A stretch of 41,479 nucleotides of DNA from Wenxinia marina DSM 24838 (GCF_000379485.1 NZ_KB902295.1:1-41479), one strand, 5' to 3'; shown: positions 25,401-30,705, numbered from the stretch's first letter. The notes: generated by a model not told the origin, from the sequence alone. Numbers and translations: made by a program.

Positions 25401-28400
25401 CCGGGCGCGCAGGGTCGTGTTGATGGTGTTGACCGAGATGGAGCCCGCACCTCCGAAGGCGAAGCCCGATCCGCTGCCGCCCGAAATCGCGAGCGCGACG
25501 CCGTAGGTGTAGTTCTCCACCTTGGCCTCGTCCTCGGCCACGATCTCGACGTCGCCGTCGGCGGTCTTCACGGTCGCATTGTCGGCCGCGGCGGTGACCT
25601 CGAAGGTCTCGGTCCCGTTCCCGATCTCGTTGACGGAGATCGCGACGCCGACCGCGGCGGAGTTGGACTTGCTCGGACCGCTAGACAACGAGAACGCAAG
25701 GGCGCCCGAAATCGACAGCACATCCGGGGTCGCCTTGGCCTTGATCGAGATGTCGCCGGTGGCGCCGTCGATCCCGGAATCCTCGACGATGGCCTGGACC
25801 TTGCCGCGGATCAGGTTGACACCGACCGAGATGGCGAGGCCGACGGCGGTCGCGCTCTGCGGCCCGTCGGTGGCCGCAGCGCCGAGGCTGGCGGCGAGCG
25901 AGAAGATGTCGCCCGTCCGCTCGGCCAGGATATCGGCGTCTCCCTCGACGTCGATCTTCGTGCCCAGCACGAGGGCGCGGGTGGCGCCCGCGATCGTGTT
26001 GGCGCTGATTGCGCCGGCAATGCCGATGCCGGTCTGGCCGCCGCTGCCGCCCTGCTGTCCGCTCGAAATGGCGATGCCGAAGGCGCCCGACACGCTAACG
26101 ATCTGCGATTCGTTGAGCGAGGTGATCTCGAGGGTGCCCGCCGCCACCTCGCCCGCCGAGGTGATAGAGGCGAGCGTCGTGTCGTCGACGAAATTGAGCG
26201 CGACCGATCCGGCCGCGCCGACCGCGAGACTGGTGCGGTTGTCCGGCGGCTGATCGCCAAAGAGGATCCCGAGCGACTGTCCGTCAAGTGGATCGTCGGT
26301 CTGGGGCTCGCCGGGATCTGTCTTGGCCACCGCGCCCGCGATCGAGAAGCCCCAGATCGCCCCGTCGTTGATCGCGCGCACCGACAGTTGCTCGTCGAGA
26401 TCGAAGTTCGTGGCCGTCCCGACCGTGTAGGCGCCGCCGACGACCGGGGTTTCGGTGCCGATCACCGCGCGGGTGTTGCGCGTGATATCGTTGACCGCGA
26501 CCGACACGCCCACGCCAGTCGCCTCGGCGAGGAACAGGCCGCCGGTGATCCCGATCTGGGTGTCGAGCGAGCCTGCATAGAGCCGGGCGTCGCGTCCCGT
26601 GACGTTGGCAAGCGCGCCGAGCTGCACCAGCGTGTCGCTGTCCTGATAGAGCACCGAGATGGTGCCGCCGACCGCCCAGCCGCCGCTGGCCGCGGCCCCC
26701 GACTGGGCGAGGCTCAGGTTGAACAGCGCCTCCTCGGCCTTCATGTTGAAGCCGCCGCTGGCGCCGGAGTAGATCGCCGCGCGATCCTCGACGATCGCGT
26801 GCGTATCGTTGTCCATGATCTTGGCGTAGATCGTCGCGCCCACCCCGCCCCGGCCGGCGGTGTTGAAGCTGGCGCTCGGCTTGTCGACGTCGAAGGGGGT
26901 GCCGCCATCGAAGGCCAGACCGCTGCGCGTCGCATAGAGATCGTTGAGCCCGATGCCCCCCGGGCTCAGCCCGAAGATGCCGGCCATGTCGATCATCTGC
27001 ATGTAGGAGGTGGCCTCGATCGAGACGACCTCCTGATCGACATAGGCGTTGTTCGGATCGGTGTGGAACGCGTCGTCCTGGTTGATCTGGGCGCCGTCCT
27101 TCACCGTGGACTTGGCGGTCGTGTTCTGGATCTGGATGTTGGCCGATCCGGCGATGGACAGGCTGTCGGAGCCCGACCCGCTCGTGGTCGCCGAGGACCA
27201 GCTGTTGAGGAACCCGGCGAGGCCGAAGGTGCCGTCGAAATACTGGGTGATCGCCTCGTAGCCTTGCGTCTTGAACAGGTCGAGCGCCTCGCCCGCGGTG
27301 GTGGGCACCCAGCTGTCGAGGGTCTGCGCGAACGGATAGGTCACGCCCGAGATGACGCGCGTGGCGCGAAGCGCGTCGAGATCCGCGCCGCCGTGCACCG
27401 TCGCGAGGGCGTCGTTGTTGGTGATCGTCAGGATGACGGCGGCGCTGATCTGGGTGTCCGCGCTCGGGTTCTGGCCGTTGTCCTCCTGGCTCTCGGTGGC
27501 GCTCTGGGCGAAGCCCTTGTTGATGTGGTTGATCTCCGCCTTGACCTCGAGATCCTCGCCGGACTTCAGAACGGCGCTGTCGTGCACGTCGGTGGTCACG
27601 TCGTGGTCGTTATAGGCGAACGCGAGAGAGACCGCCGCGGCAAGGTTGCCCTTCGACGCGCCGCCGGCGGCATCGATCGCGCCGCCGCCCGAATTGCCAA
27701 GCTTGCTGGTCAGGATCGAGAATATGTTGTTCGCCGCCGAACTGCTCAGGTTGTAGCCGTTCGGCGCATCCGACCCGTCGCTGTCCTGCGAACTCAATCC
27801 GGCCCCCGCCTCGGTGGCGGTCTCGACGTCGAGGCTGGCGGTCACGCCCACGCCGGTCGTGAAGCCGCTGTCGAGGATGTGCGCCGCTTCCAAACTGAAC
27901 GCTGCTGTCTCGTCGAACTGGCCGGCCGGCCTGTCGATGTCGATGGCGATGCCCGCCAGGGCCTCGTTCTCGGTTTCGGCTAGCTGAATGGTCTGTCCGG
28001 TCCCGAAGTTCAGGCGCGATCCGCCGTCGAGGTTGAACTGGTTGGTGCCCGTGATGACGTAATACATGTTGCCATCGACGAGGCCGTCGATCTCGGCCCC
28101 CGGCTCGGCGTGGTAGAACACCGCCTGGCCCAGCCCGAACGTCTGGTCCACCCAGGTGAAGTTGGTGCCCGAGCCGGACCCTGCGCCGTTCGGCAGCACG
28201 ATGGAGTTTTCGTCGTAATCGACGTCGCCCGCGGTGAAATCCTTGGTGTTGTTCGCGGTGTAGAGAGGTTCCAGCAGCGGCAGCCCGCCCAGCGGCATCC
28301 CCGTCAGCATGCTGCGGTAGCCGTAATCGGGCGAGACGCCGTTATAAGCGGTGAGGTCAACCGCCTCGCCGCGGAAGACGCTGCCCTCGAACCGCGCGAG

Positions 28401-30638
28401 CTGAATCCAGTGATCCTCGCGCTCGGGCGTCGCGGCATCGTCCGCTTCCTTGAGGACGTAATATTCCGCGCCGTCGACCAGGCCGCCGATGTTGTTGCCG
28501 CGGCTCGACGTGTAGGTGACCGTGTCCTCGGTCACGAGCGCGTTCTCGCCCACGTAGATCCGGTCGTTGACGATATCGACATAGCCGCGCTCGCCCGCCG
28601 CGGCCGTCGGATCGAACTCGAGCTTCACCGCCGGCGTGCCGATGTTCTTGCTGGTGACCGAACCGTAGATGTTGGTGTGGACGTCGGCGTCCGAAAGCTC
28701 GACCGACAGCGCCGCGCCCGCCGCACCGCTGGCGAAGAGGCCCGAGGTCGCGCTGGCGGTCGAATTGACCGTGCCGCCCGCCTTGAGGTTTGCCGTCTGG
28801 CCCGCCGTGACGGTCGCGCCTTCGGCGAGGGTCAGGGTCGAACTGAGCGTCGAACGCGAGACGGCGAGCGCGAGCGAGACCGCGTTCGACGAGGACGACG
28901 GGGTCAGGCCCGTATCGGTCGCGGCCGACATTCCGGCGGTGGAGGACGCGTCGGACGTGACGACGACGAAGCCGTTGTCGGACCGCAGTTCCGCCCCGGT
29001 CGCGATGTCGACGCGGGAGGTCGAGGTGGAATCCGCCCAGCCCGCGCTGAGATATTGGAATCCGGCCGACCCCTCGGCGATCGTCACCGCGTTGGCATAG
29101 ACGCCGACCCCGGACGAGCCGATCAGCTTCGCGCCCGCCCCGACGTCGATCGTGGCCTCTGTCTTCTTCACGAGGACCTTGAACGGAAGCTCAATGATCG
29201 ACGACACCTGGTCGAGAAGCGCCCCGGTCAGGTTCTGCGCCAGAGCGTTCGAGATCTCCAGTTGGTCGGTGAACGTCCGTTCCTCGGCCTGGGCGATCAG
29301 GTAGACGCCGCCGGAGGTGATCTGCGCGCGGTCGCCGATGTCGACCGACGCCGACTTCGACGACGGGAAGATCGGCGAGAGGTTCTCGAGGTCGGCGGTG
29401 CCGATGCGGCGGGTGCGGAACTCGACATAGGAGCCGCCGGTGCCGTCGTCGGCCGTGATCTGCACGTCGTCCGCCACCGCGATGCTCTCGACGATGACCT
29501 GCATCGACCCGCCACCGGTATCGATGCTGCCCGAGAAGGTGACGGAATCGGTCCCGCCATCCGCCGTCAGCAGATCCGCCCCCTCCACCTCGCCGTAGAT
29601 GAAGAGGTCGGCGGCCCAATTGGCCGAGAGGCTGCGCACGTCGAGCGTGTCGTCCCCGTTGCGCAGGTTGATGGTGAGGCTCTCGGTCGGATTCGTGAAC
29701 GTCACGTTCTCGAACGTGGGGTTGAGCGTGGCCGGGGTGGTGATCCGCATCGTGTCGGCGTCGATCGCGACCAGTTCGGCGACGTCGTTGCCGTTGCTAA
29801 GGTCGATGACGAGATTGTCGGTCGCGCCGTTGTGGGTGATCGGCTCCAGCCCGCGATAGCTCAGCTTGGCGCCGTCGAGGATGATTGCGCCGTCATGGCC
29901 GTCGATCGCCTCGAATTCCGTCGTCTCGTAATCGCCCTCGATGACGAGGCTGTCGAAGGTGCCCTTGCCGCCGACGACGGCCAGACGGTGCGAAATCGAT
30001 TCGTCCCGGATGTGGAACGTGTCGTCGCCCTTGGTGCCGCGCAGGAAGTCGATGTCTTCAAAGCTGACCGTCATGCCGACGCGTTCGACCCCGTCCGTGC
30101 CGGTATAGGTCAGGACCACGTGGCCGTCGGCGCCTTTTCGGTCGACGTTGTCCACGTACCAGTCGGCGTTCAGGCGGCCGCCATCCGCAAGGTCGCCGCC
30201 GGTGATGATGAGCTTGTCGCGCCCGCCGTTGCCGTCGACCTCCAGCACCGGCAGGTGACTTGCCCGGCCGGCCTCCTCGAAGAAGCTCTTGGCGTCGATG
30301 ATGATGACGTCGGCCCGCTGCCGGCCGACGACCTGGACGTGCGAATTCATCGCGACCGCGTCCCGGCCGGCGAAGGCCTGCGCGATCTGGCTCCCGGAGG
30401 AATTGAGCGCGCGCATCGCCCGCTCGGTCCCGTAGGTGATCGCGTCTATGCCGAGGATGCTCTCCTGATCGCCAAGGGCGTCCACCATCGACACGGTGAA
30501 GTCGGCCGCGAGGAGCAGCCTTGGCTCGAGCGGCTCGACGACAAGCTGTCGGCGTCCTGCGCCGGAGCGCCTGTTCCGGGAAACAATGCCCTTTGAGGGA
30601 CGGGACCGCAATTTAATTGGAAAAAATGGAAACGACAC
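6867..30638 (-). CDS. Giant LEPR-XLL surface protein with beta-repeats, RTX repeats and GFWK-type C-terminus
   Basis: About 7,923 residues in one open frame. I place the start at the GTG at 30638: AAAGGGAGAG lies six bases upstream, and the motif LEPRLLLAAD then falls at residues 37-46 as expected for an N-terminal sorting signal. The frame extends to an ATG at 30803, but that would overlap the divergent sapC start. Order of regions: basic leader with LEPR-XLL; globular part to about 430; a long beta-solenoid-like repeat region (about 430-3680); mixed beta region; Calx-beta-like modules; RTX nonapeptides (GGDDMIFGGYGAD and similar); DWVGEFNSYIVPF segment; five approximately 130-residue repeats (VNAADPWFPTLAEDAD type); and a final GLTPGFWKT region. 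No classical Sec signal peptide is seen. The role is probably a calcium-dependent cell-surface or matrix adhesin. Export by the adjacent SecA-like/M50/HlyD genes is inferred from context. Confidence 0.9.
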   Translation of the reverse strand: MSFPFFPIKLRSRPSKGIVSRNRRSGAGRRQLVVEPLEPRLLLAADFTVSMVDALGDQESILGIDAITYGTERAMRALNSSGSQIAQAFAGRDAVAMNSHVQVVGRQRADVIIIDAKSFFEEAGRASHLPVLEVDGNGGRDKLIITGGDLADGGRLNADWYVDNVDRKGADGHVVLTYTGTDGVERVGMTVSFEDIDFLRGTKGDDTFHIRDESISHRLAVVGGKGTFDSLVIEGDYETTEFEAIDGHDGAIILDGAKLSYRGLEPITHNGATDNLVIDLSNGNDVAELVAIDADTMRITTPATLNPTFENVTFTNPTESLTINLRNGDDTLDVRSLSANWAADLFIYGEVEGADLLTADGGTDSVTFSGSIDTGGGSMQVIVESIAVADDVQITADDGTGGSYVEFRTRRIGTADLENLSPIFPSSKSASVDIGDRAQITSGGVYLIAQAEERTFTDQLEISNALAQNLTGALLDQVSSIIELPFKVLVKKTEATIDVGAGAKLIGSSGVGVYANAVTIAEGSAGFQYLSAGWADSTSTSRVDIATGAELRSDNGFVVVTSDASSTAGMSAATDTGLTPSSSSNAVSLALAVSRSTLSSTLTLAEGATVTAGQTANLKAGGTVNSTASATSGLFASGAAGAALSVELSDADVHTNIYGSVTSKNIGTPAVKLEFDPTAAAGERGYVDIVNDRIYVGENALVTEDTVTYTSSRGNNIGGLVDGAEYYVLKEADDAATPEREDHWIQLARFEGSVFRGEAVDLTAYNGVSPDYGYRSMLTGMPLGGLPLLEPLYTANNTKDFTAGDVDYDENSIVLPNGAGSGSGTNFTWVDQTFGLGQAVFYHAEPGAEIDGLVDGNMYYVITGTNQFNLDGGSRLNFGTGQTIQLAETENEALAGIAIDIDRPAGQFDETAAFSLEAAHILDSGFTTGVGVTASLDVETATEAGAGLSSQDSDGSDAPNGYNLSSSAANNIFSILTSKLGNSGGGAIDAAGGASKGNLAAAVSLAFAYNDHDVTTDVHDSAVLKSGEDLEVKAEINHINKGFAQSATESQEDNGQNPSADTQISAAVILTITNNDALATVHGGADLDALRATRVISGVTYPFAQTLDSWVPTTAGEALDLFKTQGYEAITQYFDGTFGLAGFLNSWSSATTSGSGSDSLSIAGSANIQIQNTTAKSTVKDGAQINQDDAFHTDPNNAYVDQEVVSIEATSYMQMIDMAGIFGLSPGGIGLNDLYATRSGLAFDGGTPFDVDKPSASFNTAGRGGVGATIYAKIMDNDTHAIVEDRAAIYSGASGGFNMKAEEALFNLSLAQSGAAASGGWAVGGTISVLYQDSDTLVQLGALANVTGRDARLYAGSLDTQIGITGGLFLAEATGVGVSVAVNDITRNTRAVIGTETPVVGGAYTVGTATNFDLDEQLSVRAINDGAIWGFSIAGAVAKTDPGEPQTDDPLDGQSLGILFGDQPPDNRTSLAVGAAGSVALNFVDDTTLASITSAGEVAAGTLEITSLNESQIVSVSGAFGIAISSGQQGGSGGQTGIGIAGAISANTIAGATRALVLGTKIDVEGDADILAERTGDIFSLAASLGAAATDGPQSATAVGLAISVGVNLIRGKVQAIVEDSGIDGATGDISIKAKATPDVLSISGALAFSLSSGPSKSNSAAVGVAISVNEIGNGTETFEVTAAADNATVKTADGDVEIVAEDEAKVENYTYGVALAISGGSGSGFAFGGAGSISVNTINTTLRARATAGSTVSAVKGQVSITSTEDSEIDADAGGFGIALGTKGSNTGAMGLSIGINNLTVDSKAEVSNATVTGGTTSNGADNDVVITSDVGVKVQALTIAGAGAVGAGDANVGLAGTGSGNDIRMRSLADVSDSTITGGDKGVLIQGAITDTAEIKADAGGVAVAVGIKSTASVSLGVAVSVNKIRGLEGAATPAVGATVEDTTVTTDDGDVTVGALSAAKIDTFVLGVSVAVNVGSSTSVGFAGAGSIAISDIDFDTTAELDGTSVTSTGGGDVAIFARDDSSIDTFALAGTFSFGFGSNASVAFSLAASISVNEIDNGIIARVTDSDIATTGDVTVTATTLPATGETASAFLADLIEVKAANQSAVAQDRPARINAYAYGISGAVSVSTGAVGAGVALAGGFAFNDISNTITAEVTGDSSITGGSGGARAGSVTIQAIDAAGIFSSAVGAALSVSVGSTGSVSISIGVYVSESDIDNTISARVSDSTVHATNAVKVEADSTASVESIAVGAAASIAGSAEVSVAVALGGGYSSNDIDNDVTAEIVESDGTVEIAPDTSVARIIGGSVEVLADETATVDGVAVAASFALAITNPKSGVSIAVSAAAAVVENEVGSDVLAKISGSNVETTGPDEDTDGTDNRSGDVRVAATSLTTMTDVTVAAAISVTTSLISVAVSGAVVSVENKASGTVKAETASSDIAATGDVTVKAIDTTSLSSIGVGASVAVGVVSVAGAVVLIDNEIDRDVSATMTGTNVAKGQTLSVIADSDQDVVKAQGVAASLSILASGAGVESSAEVKSDTIARITGGEISVSGDVLVDADATSDAKAEAQGGSLGALSISVMLADAIVSGTVTGAITGGANVTGRNVRVTADSSGTVDQDLVSVAVGSYGGGGAGGEATYSRSTLASIGHESGVTSRPSVTAVRNGDGTGEIDVHATSSHYANSEGIAIAVTATAGAAAVVSPATVSGDTTARIQSGSTIIAHDVDVQADSLEDSYARGRPFGFSLGVTGVGTNAEADVSGTTAAYIGAARGATSSEATTLTVSGRTRVHAEADSTAEAEVLGVSGSLTVAIAAMLAETDVSRNTSAVIGSGTQITGGDVEVTADAFRDADTDTLAAAVSLGAGGGGDADAFISGYTEAIFGRTDGTTGGAATWLRDGGDVEIKATESSDAFAYAHGGSGGAIAIAALLPTATVQTTLAAYTGASSEIVGDSLTVEVEATKREATVDMLIVSVQIGGGAGTTATAWVGSDDGTADATAEAYLGANSIVDVTNDVTVKSDTLRDYAFGEGEVGSGGGFAVAVLLADSTVNATSMAWVGANAEVAARNLTVETTSQAGSGTENLVVSAAALGGRGVETNALTNTETASFLDAGAKAILSGDLRITAVNVIGEAKSKSQASGGGGIDVGAAISNAEANNDVEAFLGSMSQVEASNVLVSADVIPGNLPAPSEAVGMSASTNAVTYERHGLGDGDTVQLVNAGGANGLYAVVSVNANDAGVTSTNDFRLGAVVEIGASGENSDSVDLDFDTITFATKHRFTDNATVVYRSVDGADIGGLVDGSSYRVRVVDDYTIRVAAADSVFNAADDRLSFSGSVVSSNQIDPTGTVPFDDGQAVTYNAAQHASTFAHNLVDVAFSGNEVELTGGDNPDTVETDNNTIFTGRDTDGDGDFDVGHGFTTGELVIYEAVKGETIGGLVSGRGYYVIADTAYSLRLAATYHEAVGLEDNAGNVIIPVTAQELVRPVIPADASANEKTTVHSLTRASSQALVGLTEGKTYYIDQTGSQALADGFGLVDQDGNAVTFSSSTTVTLEGGTVVPVNLTGSHTLDRVEIDLTSAAAARHEFILDLDLLPDNPTDDTDLGLQSDEGLSLRDTVFVAFDGQTKADARGGGGGALAFAFPSIDVQVVNEAQAFIDSDLVTARGDVTLSSLVDSDALGYASNGGGGGIYVANTEGDVELDSFSTTAIGGLQRLTSSAAGGTNHQLLAQGGSNESTEPSTQVQAQHVTINATGNYRQFSQSDFETSNTTIADGGGLIAGAGAHGDNIADIQTVSVIGVGAEIDAGTVDVTANLGIVPALGSSADLGGNTSMYSYARAEAGGLFGGTRATIDNELDIETGVFVEGVTGNNALVDGTLIRGRYGVDFEVDQRNTSMTTDGKAVFYGIGAGTKEFDNTLWNNSLVDADAGVTVFAAPRLVGNVNVHPNDVPLTKLRTFSGYNDMAVYVGVDTGTNGGSNINSGQDRIASTIEWDGDIEISAGPSPELVVDSNGNVLRAINVKLKDAAGNFVFKESGTAAGYTSGGETVIEVANIVPTNAGSVVMDIGNGRIEQDFTNESATKFWGELRVLRNFDEVRLTNLSDHDLIVNRIDMLNETGQARLRLIDRDSADSAMKLAIKEGFGDSLIDIRALGAGDVILSGDNVDQASFENPFGETRILVANGDLRIEDGAIIRTNTMGDGGRALSFKDFEFLPEARVETEIVVGTGPSGAVTIRRTDGADWAAMGVAERGLIRVGSPGLAADGEVFQVALVEGDTLTLTRAASLAIGTSVQSVSLFHGVEATKGDVGSDAGRLRVDLVRQDSQSEAFHGAAGDEFFGDLGLRVRTGSLTASSASVSIGVIAAARELTLFMRSALRENASLNGRGVLVDGDSGDDGTYHNFFYDDRSGVSTSLGRGSGYDVDAVELASTTWSVGLAEAGSRITLAGIDPDGLDLRDPGENSVSLVASTNIIGDLVTTGTTGNFIDAATNGAITLTEIDAVRSTDGDDLLIGKVVSSASTVTLTAPDGIFDGDPTDASASAADPADVVGTVITMTAGTGAIGSRADFVETNLHDTVLGVAQTGHLTATAAGEIRIRETAGDLRLNYVASLSDDVTLATESGSILDATNSVRPDVSGVDIDLFANGGSIGLFANDLDVDTGIVGPFSGRLYAFATGDVFITETADEMRLLGAIAITGRVRLTVPDEAATPILPRGLPNATTSPADDLLFDTDGSRLLRQDTTESVDFAQVNAALWAAMWVGDNVAMKSNSRIIAGTTITMEVDTDRTGTGQRASTEADPGFGSNVDLRGEIRTRGTENGDSFLLRGGRDVDLVTVNDLQLDTQGYIRTGGQEDEIVVNTLRTMTTGRANGLRDALDIDGQAGTDVVVVNTTGTYGLQRDYVINVLDTGAPGDGADTLAITGSDGADVFLLRRITSIAGRTTDGPSFVALLHADADGGDQSLDNAIGQAQTSSDRPSAVQRINYDRAVNGRLSVLGLGGDDMFAVDGNSTTTTLDAGMGSDRFQIGQLHGVSDPSDPAGLPFHLGAAPGDTPPEVVRTTRGYLTSGALSPLVAKGGDGDDTFTVYSNKAEIRLEGDAGNDLFVVRAFALADENFEEIIDEYSVEGRNIINTGTGEDLVRYNLNAPVSIDGGTGFDKVVILGTEFGDAFVIREDGVFGAGVNVSFENVEVLEVDGLEGDDEFFVQSTPIGVAVRVIGNLGSDTINVAGDVTKAITSVGLEGTSGVINHGVLSNGSYAGVTAEGVELTVGGTTAGPIDIREVDDAGEEDNSSIVREGDFLDRYEISLNQAIKAGTVVYVTVSASRSSDDEDASDPRSAARVFVDADRNGRPDGGDSVLLGKSSSGFFHTVPVNGAGESVPNRDIVLRFDSTNYDQAQSVWLSAVDDDMAEGTRKIVVSHTVKVVPATDGDAEALATYDELAVRNVEVTVLDNDQADVILTPTGPDTRVLEGPRGFTDQIGVSLSRAPEPGEIVTVDLAELLAPDTARQLSFSATTLTFDATNWATMQMVQITAIDDSTPEDPRGLQIEATVSSTGGAFEDVASAKAAVKVLDNDTPSVVVTESGGETRVTPTTTDTYTLRLAKAPEPGEVVTIPLLDDGQTEIVSAIGPLGADRLIRNVDAGVYETVEVSTGRFAFSGDTIQRTDQGSFLDDGWEIGDLLAISGTTANDTGEGRPLTIAGVFADRLVLETAGLTAETTGSVELARASVDGFYLGDLAFGDSALGDTITRLDGGSWLADGFLPGHRIRIDSGANAGIYQIALLERDDQDREFLRLVPGDSVTAGTATAKVTRVADAIRFDATNWDAEVTITVRANDGYELPANLQDKRSFASRPHLLTAIQGPLSIEGGSSGADRTLVQAIILPGETPGTPVGIGAQPDEMAQIDVVNIFDDGSREDKSGVMTSTGLKGFGMAIDLTNPDAAFGQPTTVPGGISWGTQRVDSNGNYVTDPVKSSIEVLNLFMGQGNDILRIDGTLQGADEGEAGRPAIYGRLTTIHGGGNRIGDDGLAGGDRIMVDGGGGPDSLLVLYGDTSQDGVFYSGDPDDTQGRDFGKKPFPPFTSEKNKDRESRFVLPLAGPFLVAGRDEILVTARVSGALTVDAANRTIRAEESWAASGFRIGREVILSDADGAIGTYRIEAISGDGLTIRVEAGAAMTDGTVEGFATAGAAVGKVTAFGGGDDDLIMGSDFGDHLAGGGGNDRIFGRGGHDQIWGDSGFNVDIFGDLDVYSDDSLTEAQKRLRAGPVLTVAVSGALLSPSGDRMVVGDDTIRAGVGDDIVFGDHGRVDVTEPPLRIRTTSYDVITAVSTEQIDKGGDDMIFGGYGADMLMGGANRVTAGGLRGGDRIDGGEAQDLIFGDNARLTQRPADIDVRSQDGRIVQLTASNIYDADGSANLDLATRFSDPRHVGTPWSRFEIRALYHDTAQEARNDGQYGDDDIAGGASHDKIFAQLGNDTVQGDGAILAARVGAGRDAQGRLVHVPSFSRDTDGSDYVEGGGGNDVIFGNLGQDDLIGGSSSLYTLTAPGQRPDGSDIVFGGSGPQIEINELGTGADSLVSDIAVHGRDADTILGDNGNIFTLVNAAGGYLIYNYDQAADIGNDPDDPLDPHSRGTLRLIPRATVLLDYAPGNSTGNLGASDLIFGEDGDDVIHAMTGNDVVYGNGHDDQIQGGIGDDRLFGGTGEDGLLGDDGVIRVSRNGIAEPLNGIDAEGQQTIALPGPWTGAVIDIDGLLKITVDAILPQEGGDDILYGGLGDDFVHGGAGDDAASGAEALEVFYLDTRPIDAAPLAYDASTGILYGFYDVITASYRPFYDPENPRPRIENFYLNFLTFDAGGTLIEDGKDAIFGGYGNDAIFGGTGHDRLFGGWGDDYLQLDDNLGTNGGLNDTSDSALTPATTGGAADFGFGGAGRDVLIANSGTDRMYDWVGEFNSYIVPFSRFGAPTVNRLPSPHVVEFLIDLAGGTGAGMDRADIIDTIGLVTQRDPAWQDQTGAPRDPQPGNGRGAFDSAGGPEDDTQRQPLQTAAGSTPTAPAEGRGRPGQTTPAILVEKAVNAADPWFPTLAEDADTEAEAVRIAVGGTARWTYLVSNVGSEALKNVKITDESGTFSFTPVYVSGDIDSNGILDIGETWLYTSEGVGDRQVTSGLYSNEVTVSARPPTGRGVSDTDMNYHFGTTLTSPPPVVRLEKAINAVNPLAPTHEEDADTGPGPSLVAGSTVRWTYLVNNLGSDPVRITRLTDDMGTPDTVDDRTPVYVSGDVDGDGLLDTAETWLFGLDGIAATGAYANEATVVVADADLRTASDSDRNHHYGYVVGPLPSVDLEKAINAVDPLAPTASEDADIGPGPLLLVGSDAVWTYRVENTGPSELTVDALVDDAGTVSDPSDDFAPTYVSGDVDGNGFLSAGETWLFRATGVVTAGDYVNRAVVTVSDLAGRTATDSDLAHYRGLLTPPPAIGISLQKAVNAADPLNPTAAEDANDTPLALREGTALVWTYLLGNTGEIGLTVDKATAIVDDHGTTDASDDFSPVYVGGDLDDDGMLDTEETWLFTSQGAVTASAGVGSYVNTANAVAHAEDGRVATDSDIARILGIEPPTASIQLVKAVNAVNVLAPTSIEDANAVPGPLFLAGTDLVWTYLLSNTGDVELTIDPASAVIDDNGTPDDVSDDFAARYVSGDADRDGRLDVGETWLFTSEGVVDAKVAVGDYGNAAAAFASYQGKVVTDTDLAHHHGVANGDAAGLTPGFWKTNAQSWGASAWPRDDSGALIYQPGQRVGDVFDVPAEFAALADLTLVQALDLNGGGANALMRHAVAALLNATREAVAYPALAKEVIDWTETALASGSKSEITQQKDRFARWNERGADLDQHNVSPSYLDIVARSEIYVPWLLADRSTPDADDYLVYDAESGQFRRAEGTTSMTTYGL
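7440..9495 (-). repeat. Five tandem ~130-residue DUF11-like repeats in the giant protein
   Basis: Five consecutive units of about 410 bp. Each begins with a KAVNA or KAINA core followed by P-rich and EDAD residues, then WTYLV.N.G, a DD.GT segment, YVSGD.D.DG.LD..ETWLF, and ends in DSD..HH.G. The units differ enough in sequence to be old duplications. The repeated DxDxDG element resembles a calcium-binding loop. They probably form stalk-like Ig-type domains near the C-terminus. Confidence 0.8.
9800..12105 (-). repeat. RTX calcium-binding nonapeptide region of the giant protein
   Basis: At least eight blocks of GGxGxDxxx-type repeats occur, separated by 50-100-residue linkers. Examples are GGGGNDRIFGRGGHDQIWGD (near 12020), GGYGADMLMGG (near 11650), EGGGGNDVIFGNLGQDDLIG (near 11110), GGIGDDRLFGGTGEDGLLGD (near 10580) and GGTGHDRLFGGWGDDYLQ (near 10030). 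The final block leads into DVLIANSGTDRMYDW and GEFNSYIVPF. Such repeats fold into calcium-loaded parallel beta-rolls after export. Confidence 0.9.
13170..14860 (-). other. Calx-beta-like modules of the giant protein
   Basis: Successive segments share the pattern V.EG...D.Y.I.L..AP.PGE.VTV..., with LTFDATNWATMQMVQITAID and closing VKVLDND. At least three such modules are visible (near 14780, 14250 and 13900). The pattern fits Calx-beta-type Ig-like domains common in bacterial adhesins, where they form calcium-stiffened stalks. Confidence 0.65.
19600..29350 (-). repeat. Long beta-solenoid-like repeat region of the giant protein
   Basis: About 3,250 residues are built from degenerate units of roughly 60-70 residues (about 200 bp). 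A typical unit has GDV.V.A......D..A.G.S.A....S.G.A.A.S.SVNEI.N...A.V.DS.V. Successive alanine, valine, serine and glycine stretches give a predicted right-handed beta-helix. The periodicity resembles filamentous adhesins of the LktA kind. It is diverged at the DNA level, so it is not a recent tandem amplification. Confidence 0.7.
30510..30530 (-). other. LEPR-XLL motif (LEPRLLL), probable export or sorting signal
   Basis: Residues 37-43 of the giant protein, followed by AADF. The preceding 36 residues are strongly basic (RNRRSGAGRRQLVVEP) without a hydrophobic core of normal Sec length. The LEPR-XLL domain is a known N-terminal signature of very large secreted bacterial proteins. Which machinery reads it is, as far as I know, not settled. 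Confidence 0.85.
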
Positions 30639-30644
30639 GACCAA

Positions 30645-30654
30645 CTCTCCCTTT
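30645..30654 (-). promoter_or_regulatory. Ribosome binding site setting the giant gene start
   Basis: On the minus strand AAAGGGAGAG ends six bases before the GTG at 30638. No comparable site precedes the upstream in-frame ATG at 30803, which supports the shorter N-terminus. Confidence 0.7.
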
Positions 30655-30705
30655 GCCAGTCGCGCGTGCCCCAACCTATAAAAATATTCGACACGTGCGT
30701 ATGTG

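Noticed and set aside
20808-27983. Very long open frame on the plus strand antisense to the giant gene
   Set aside because: It is a codon-bias shadow of high-GC DNA: no start signal, no family resemblance, extreme Arg/Asp/Gly/Val composition, and the opposite strand encodes clear repeats. The same holds for 11904-16736 and 16905-20774.
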